Source of the DNA: Gemmatimonas phototrophica
GTDB taxonomy: Bacteria > Gemmatimonadota > Gemmatimonadetes > Gemmatimonadales > Gemmatimonadaceae
DNA length: 9,098 nucleotides
Direction: 5' to 3'
NCBI GenBank assembly: GCA_945870175.1
Contig: CAMBRJ010000084.1
Location: 1-9,098 of the forward strand
Made by a program: the position numbers and the translations under genes. Every line of letters begins with the position of its first letter. Within the stretch, counting starts at the first letter, position 1. The notes below the pieces were generated by a model, which did no database searches, had not been told where the DNA came from, and saw only the letters and a program-made list of their open reading frames with translations. This document shows positions 6,070-9,098 of the stretch, piece by piece.

Positions 6070-6441
6070 TCAGGCCGCGGCGGCTGGGAGGAGCGCGTCG
6101 ATCTTCTCCTTCAGCACCTGCGGAGTGAATGGCTTGACTATGTAGTTGTTCACGCCGGCTTCCATTGCCGTCAGGATGTCTTCCTTCACGGAACGCGCCG
6201 TCACCATCAGGATGGGCACATGGCGCCCGTCATCTCGCGACCGGAGCACTTTCGTGAACTCGGTACCGCTCATGTTGGGCATGTTCCAGTCCGTGATCAC
6301 GAACGTGATCGAACTGTCGAACTTAGCCAACGCTTCCTGACCGTCGCCGGCTTCGACGGTGTCGCTGAAGCCGATCCGCTGCAGCGAATTGATTACGATG
6401 CGCCGCATAGTCGCGGAATCGTCCACCACAAGGAACTTCAT
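6070..6441 (-). CDS. cheY: Chemotaxis response regulator CheY (motor-switching type)
   Basis: A 123-residue single receiver domain with all CheY hallmarks: D7/D8, phospho-acceptor D51 in ITDWNMPNMSG (very close to the E. coli sequence around D57), T81, switch tyrosine Y100 and K103 in NNYIVKPFTP. After phosphorylation by CheA the family binds FliM at the flagellar switch. Retention of Y100 and the W52-N53 pair, together with its place directly before cheZ, marks this as the motor CheY, in contrast to the receiver at 572-1000. AGGAG stands 9 nt before the ATG. The gene lies 43 nt after flgM and shares its predicted sigma-28 promoter. Confidence 0.97.
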   Translation of the reverse strand: MKFLVVDDSATMRRIVINSLQRIGFSDTVEAGDGQEALAKFDSSITFVITDWNMPNMSGTEFTKVLRSRDDGRHVPILMVTARSVKEDILTAMEAGVNNYIVKPFTPQVLKEKIDALLPAAAA

Positions 6442-6484
6442 ACAGCCGGTCTCCTGATCGTGCCGGTCGGAGTGGGCCGCAGAC

Positions 6485-6772
6485 CTACAGATCGCCGCGC
6501 GTCATGATGCGGCGCGCCACCTGGTCCACGACATCGAGTGTGTTGTAGGCGCCCGTAAGCACCATGGTGCGGAGTTCGGCCACACGTTCCGGATTCAGGG
6601 CGTTCGCCTGTTCCGTATTGAGGCGACGACCCGCGTCCGAGATCTGGACCGAGTCCGACTTAGCCGGCTTGGTGGCCCGCGACTGCGTGATGTCCTGAGC
6701 GGGACGCTGGACGGCTGGGGTGCTCGCCGGCGTCAGGCGCAGAGCATCGATGCTGCTTCCGTTGATTCGCAT
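6485..6772 (-). CDS. flgM: Anti-sigma-28 factor FlgM
   Basis: A 95-residue FlgM. The N-terminal half is polar and probably disordered, as is usual for the family, which must be exported through the flagellar apparatus. The C-terminal half has the conserved sigma-binding helices: DSVQISDAGRRLN (40-52) and LNPERVAELRTMVLTGAY (59-76), then DVVDQVARRIM (80-90). FlgM holds FliA inactive until the hook is complete and FlgM is secreted. The start is secure: AAGGAGGAG lies 8 nt upstream. The gene is directly behind a near-consensus sigma-28 promoter, so its product should feed back on its own transcription and on that of the downstream cheY and cheZ. Confidence 0.93.
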   Translation of the reverse strand: MRINGSSIDALRLTPASTPAVQRPAQDITQSRATKPAKSDSVQISDAGRRLNTEQANALNPERVAELRTMVLTGAYNTLDVVDQVARRIMTRGDL

Positions 6773-6780
6773 AAGGTTTC

Positions 6781-6789
6781 CTCCTCCTT
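6781..6789 (-). promoter_or_regulatory. Strong ribosome binding site of flgM
   Basis: AAGGAGGAG on the minus strand, 8 nt before the flgM ATG. It is the best Shine-Dalgarno sequence in the window and fixes the flgM start. Confidence 0.8.
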
Positions 6790-6797
6790 ACATGGGA

Positions 6798-6825
6798 CTA
6801 TCGGCAGGAATGGCGCACAACTTTA
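6798..6825 (-). promoter_or_regulatory. Near-consensus sigma-28 (FliA) promoter for flgM-cheY-cheZ
   Basis: On the minus strand TAAAGTTG, 12 nt, GCCGATAG. Against the E. coli consensus TAAAGTTT-N11-GCCGATAA this is 7 of 8 in each box with one extra spacer base. It lies in the 70-nt gap before flgM, and the -10 box ends 25 nt before the start codon. It is the strongest of the four related sites in the window. Confidence 0.8.
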
Positions 6826-6842
6826 CAGTCGGGAGGATTTCC

Positions 6843-7199
6843 TTATCTCGGCGCGCGACGTCCCTGTCGCCCAAGTGGTGCAGGTCGAACCCGTTCGGCA
6901 CCGAACGACGGTCCCGGCGGTAGTGCGGTGGTACGTCCGGGCGGTGGCGCGGGATAGCGGATATCGAGGGTGGGCGGCGGAACATCCCGTTCCGACGGAT
7001 CACTCTGGAAGTGCACGACAGCCCCGGTCTGCCACGGCTTGCCATCCGTCCGGCTGACGAGGTAGGCCGCCTGCAACCGCAGCCGTTCGACCTCGTCATG
7101 CTCCATCAACGCCTCGTGCTGCGCCGCCAGGTCGAGCTCGTCCAGCTTCTCCTGCAACAGGGAGCTGAACGCCTCGGTGGTGACCGGTCGTCTGGACAT
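6843..7199 (-). CDS. Unrecognised 118-aa protein of the flagellar cluster
   Basis: I do not recognise this protein. The first half (residues 8-48) is strongly helical and charged, with a Leu/Ala-rich, coiled-coil-like pattern through LLQEKLDELDLAAQHEAL. The second half (about 65-118) is rich in Pro, Arg and Gly and probably disordered. There is no signal peptide, membrane segment, cysteine or catalytic motif. It follows the FlgN/FliT-like gene after 17 nt, with GGAG 11 nt before its ATG, and ends just before the flgM promoter, so it belongs to the fliD-fliS block. A small export chaperone or flagellar assembly factor would fit by position only. The basic C-terminal third could depend on the exact frame, so the true end should be treated with some caution. 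Confidence 0.65.
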   Translation of the reverse strand: MSRRPVTTEAFSSLLQEKLDELDLAAQHEALMEHDEVERLRLQAAYLVSRTDGKPWQTGAVVHFQSDPSERDVPPPTLDIRYPAPPPGRTTALPPGPSFGAERVRPAPLGRQGRRAPR

Positions 7200-7216
7200 G
7201 GTGGACAGGTCTCCGA

Positions 7217-7708
7217 TCAGCGAAGCCGGTCGACCAGATGTGCTCCGGCGGCCGCTCCGTATCCGAGGCCGGCACTACTCGCGCGCTGCACGGAATCGAG
7301 CTCGCGTCGGATTTCGTCGGTCCGGCGCGCCACTTTGGCGGCCAGCTCCATCGTGACCCGGTGCGAGAGGCGCAGTGCGTCCGACACGTCCGTGAGCAGC
7401 GCGTCCGCGTCGTCCACCACCCGTTCCGTCGCCGCATAGAGAGGGCTATCGGCGGTCGGGCGTTCGAGTCGCAGCATCACCAGCTGTTCGGTGAGGTCCT
7501 GCAACATGTGGTCGCGCTGTTCGAGCAGGATGAACAGACGATCGTCGTCGAGTCCGACGACACCCACGGCTTCCTGCGCGAGCGCATCGGCGCCTGCGCA
7601 GATCGCCAGCGCGTTGCGGGCGGCGGCCTGACGCACCTCGGGCGTGCGGCGGCCAAAGCGCGGAGCGCGAATCGTACCGATGGCATGCATGATGAGATTC
7701 CGACTCAC
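7217..7708 (-). CDS. Putative flagellar export chaperone, FlgN/FliT-like
   Basis: A 163-residue, almost wholly helical protein without membrane segments. The stretch LFILLEQRDHMLQDLTEQL (58-76) resembles the L-x-x-L-L-x-x-R-x-x-L-L helix of FlgN and FliT chaperones, and the C-terminus GLGYGAAAG (146-154) resembles the Y-G-x-x-G end of FlgN proteins. These resemblances are weak and by eye. Gene order fliD-fliS-(this gene) parallels enterobacterial fliD-fliS-fliT, which supports a type III export chaperone for FliD or the hook-associated proteins. The GTG start overlaps the fliS stop as GTGA. An ATG six codons later (7690) is an alternative start. Confidence that it is a real gene is high; the function is tentative. 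Confidence 0.6.
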   Translation of the reverse strand: MSRNLIMHAIGTIRAPRFGRRTPEVRQAAARNALAICAGADALAQEAVGVVGLDDDRLFILLEQRDHMLQDLTEQLVMLRLERPTADSPLYAATERVVDDADALLTDVSDALRLSHRVTMELAAKVARRTDEIRRELDSVQRASSAGLGYGAAAGAHLVDRLR

Positions 7709-8106
7709 GCGGTTTTCAGCCGGGCGTCAGCGGTTACCGACGTCGCCGCCATGGTAAAGCCGTCACGAAGCGACGTCGCGATGTTGACGATCTTGCGCAG
7801 CGTCACCACATCCTTGCGCTGTCCGATGTCCACCAGCTCGTACAGCATGAACTGGTACAAGTCGGCCAACTGCTTCGCGAGCGTGCCCCCCTGTTCGAAA
7901 TCGAGCGTGTCCAGCAACTCGGCGACCAAACCGCGTGCACGGCGCAGCGAGGTGACGCGCAGCTCGAGGTCGTTGCGATCCATCGCGATCCGCGCACGCT
8001 CCAGGTTCACCACCAGCTGCTCGAACACGATCACGACGAGTCGTTCGGGCGAGGCGGACTGAATCTCCATCTCGCGGTAACTCGAAGTCTGACTGGCGTA
8101 GGACAT
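7705..8106 (-). CDS. fliS: Flagellin export chaperone FliS
   Basis: A 133-residue FliS of normal family length. It binds the C-terminus of flagellin in the cytoplasm and prevents early polymerisation. Family pattern: tyrosine-containing N-terminus, then IQSASPERLVVIVFEQLV (15-32), a form of the FliS S-P-x-x-L-I-x-x-L-Y motif, and LYQFMLYELVDIGQRKD (83-99) followed by LRKIVNIATSLRDGF (103-117). It lies directly after fliD, the common order. The 61-nt gap to fliD contains a sigma-28-like -10 box. No clear ribosome site precedes the ATG at 8106. Confidence 0.92.
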   Translation of the reverse strand: MSYASQTSSYREMEIQSASPERLVVIVFEQLVVNLERARIAMDRNDLELRVTSLRRARGLVAELLDTLDFEQGGTLAKQLADLYQFMLYELVDIGQRKDVVTLRKIVNIATSLRDGFTMAATSVTADARLKTA

Positions 8107-8157
8107 CGGTGCAGTGGCTAGGGTCAGTATCTCGGTAACGCGGCTTCTCGCTTCTGA

Positions 8158-8184
8158 GTATCGGCCGTTAGTTGTTGCTCTGAA
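8158..8184 (-). promoter_or_regulatory. Possible weak sigma-28 promoter for fliS
   Basis: GCCGATAC (8165-8158, minus strand) begins 2 nt after the fliD stop codon and ends 51 nt before fliS. The only -35 candidate is TTCA 15 nt upstream, 2 of 4 against TAAA. The identical -10 octamer in the cheA and cheW gaps is the main support. Confidence 0.35.
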
Positions 8185-9098
8185 GTCCCTTCATGCTCGA
8201 AAGGAGCGAGCTGCTCTGCGCGGTCAGCCGGCTCATCGCCTCTTCCATACGCGTGAACTGCGCCACGAGCTGCTCGCGTTTGAGCTCGACGCGCTTCTGC
8301 GCATCGGCCTCACGCTTCTTCAGCAGAATCGTGTTCTCGTTGATGTTCTTGAGCTGTGAGCTGATCGTACCGATGCCGAACTGCGTGGCGCTGTCGGCTG
8401 CGCTTACGAACGCCTGACCAACACCAGAAAATCCGAACAGCGCTTCAATCTCGGTGGGCTGCTCCGCGAGTGCCGTTTTGAACGTATCCTGGCTGAACGT
8501 CAAGATCCCGTTCCGGTCGAGCGTGAGACCGGCGAGGGTCACCTTGTTGTAGGTCGCGTTGCTCGACACGTCGGTGCGCAGCGCATCCTGAAAGGTGCCT
8601 ACGACGCCGCGCAGCAACGAATCGGCATAGAGCGGTGCGTCCACGGCACGTTGCTCATCGAAATACTTCCGGATCTCGTTGTACGAGTCCACCAGCTTCT
8701 GCACAGAGTCAACCGTCCCCTTCACATCGCGATCGATGGTGACGTCGAGCGCGGTGCCGGGTTCAGCGGTGCTCAGTGCGAGCGTAACGCCGGCGATGGC
8801 ATCCGTAATGTTGTTGGTGGCGCGTGTGACTTCCCGGCCATCCACACGGATCACCGCATCCTGACCGACCTGCAACTCACGACTGCGTCCGATGACCGAG
8901 GTGCTGGCCGACCCGAGCGAGCCGCTGGTACCATCGGCATGGGTGACGGACATCGACATCGTCAGGCGCGAGGCACCGGCGCTGTCGTCAGTGAGGCGGA
9001 TCCGTCCGTCGGCACCAAGGGCGGCGGTCGCCGTGCGCGATCCCGACCCGAAGCCGGTGGTCGCCTCGTTCATCTTGTCGAGCAGCGTTTGCATGGTG
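8168..9098 (-). CDS. fliD: Flagellar filament cap protein FliD (HAP2), C-terminal part
   Basis: 309 codons up to the TAA are visible; the frame is open to the window end, so the N-terminus is missing and the internal ATG at 9094 need not be the start. FliD caps the growing filament and helps flagellin subunits fold into place. The visible part has the FliD_C region: VDSVQKLVDSYNEIRKYFDEQ and LLRGVVGTFQDALR, then GLTLDRNGILTFSQDTFKTAL, where FliD proteins commonly carry G-I-x-x-x-x-x-G-x-L-x-x-D. A long charged coiled-coil helix (about the last 75 residues) is typical of the cap's leg domain. The preceding Ser/Thr/Gly-rich, beta-type stretch fits the variable head domains. The neighbour is fliS. 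Confidence 0.92.
   Translation of the reverse strand, partial: TMQTLLDKMNEATTGFGSGSRTATAALGADGRIRLTDDSAGASRLTMSMSVTHADGTSGSLGSASTSVIGRSRELQVGQDAVIRVDGREVTRATNNITDAIAGVTLALSTAEPGTALDVTIDRDVKGTVDSVQKLVDSYNEIRKYFDEQRAVDAPLYADSLLRGVVGTFQDALRTDVSSNATYNKVTLAGLTLDRNGILTFSQDTFKTALAEQPTEIEALFGFSGVGQAFVSAADSATQFGIGTISSQLKNINENTILLKKREADAQKRVELKREQLVAQFTRMEEAMSRLTAQSSSLLSSMKGLQSNN

Noticed and set aside
6892..6907. CGTTCGG-CA-CCGAACG palindrome within the 118-aa gene
   Set aside because: A 2-nt centre makes a poor hairpin loop. It is inside coding sequence with no second copy, so there is no support for an operator.
7446..7453. GCCGATAG on the minus strand inside the FlgN/FliT-like gene
   Set aside because: It lies within coding sequence and has no TAAA-like box 15 or 16 nt upstream (TGCG instead).

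Overview
This 9.1-kb window is a compact flagellar/chemotaxis gene cluster. All fourteen recognisable genes lie on the minus strand, so the cluster reads from high to low coordinates. The long plus-strand frames are shadows of these genes. The DNA is GC-rich. CheZ occurs together with CheD and a CheX/CheC-family phosphatase, and the FliD and FliS sequences are rather divergent. This points to a motile, Gram-negative-type, high-GC bacterium outside the classic enterobacteria. Gemmatimonadota is my best guess, but it is an impression and not a demonstrated placement.

Layout in transcription order. Block 1 (9098 to about 6843) covers late flagellar assembly: the C-terminal part of the filament cap FliD (cut by the window end), the flagellin chaperone FliS, a FlgN/FliT-like chaperone overlapping fliS by 4 nt, and a 118-aa protein I do not recognise. 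Block 2 (about 6825 to 5304) holds the anti-sigma factor FlgM, a canonical CheY and CheZ, and ends in a strong 13-bp hairpin. Block 3 (about 5268 to 1) holds cheA, cheW, cheR, cheD, a second CheY-like receiver, a CheX-like phosphatase and the 5' end of cheB (cut by the window start).

How the genes work together: CheW and CheA form the signalling core with receptors encoded elsewhere. CheA phosphorylates CheY, and CheB as well. CheR, CheB and CheD set receptor modification for adaptation. CheZ, and probably the CheX-like protein, remove phosphate from the receivers. FlgM links this to flagellar assembly through the flagellar sigma factor sigma-28 (FliA).

The main non-coding signal is a repeated sigma-28-like -10 box, GCCGATA(C/G), found in four separate intergenic gaps: before flgM, cheA, cheW and fliS. 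In the first three a TAAA-like -35 sits exactly 16 nt upstream. The flgM copy is nearly a consensus sigma-28 promoter. The cluster therefore looks like nested sigma-28 transcription units.

The most intriguing protein-level signals are: a short D-(D/E)-I-F...P-L motif shared by the CheA linker (this CheA appears to lack a P2 domain) and the CheZ C-terminus, possibly a common CheY-docking peptide; a non-canonical N-terminal extension on CheA; and a second receiver lacking the switch tyrosine, paired by overlapping genes with a CheX-like phosphatase. I see no mobile elements, RNA genes or CRISPR arrays, and no gene-free stretch longer than about 180 bases.
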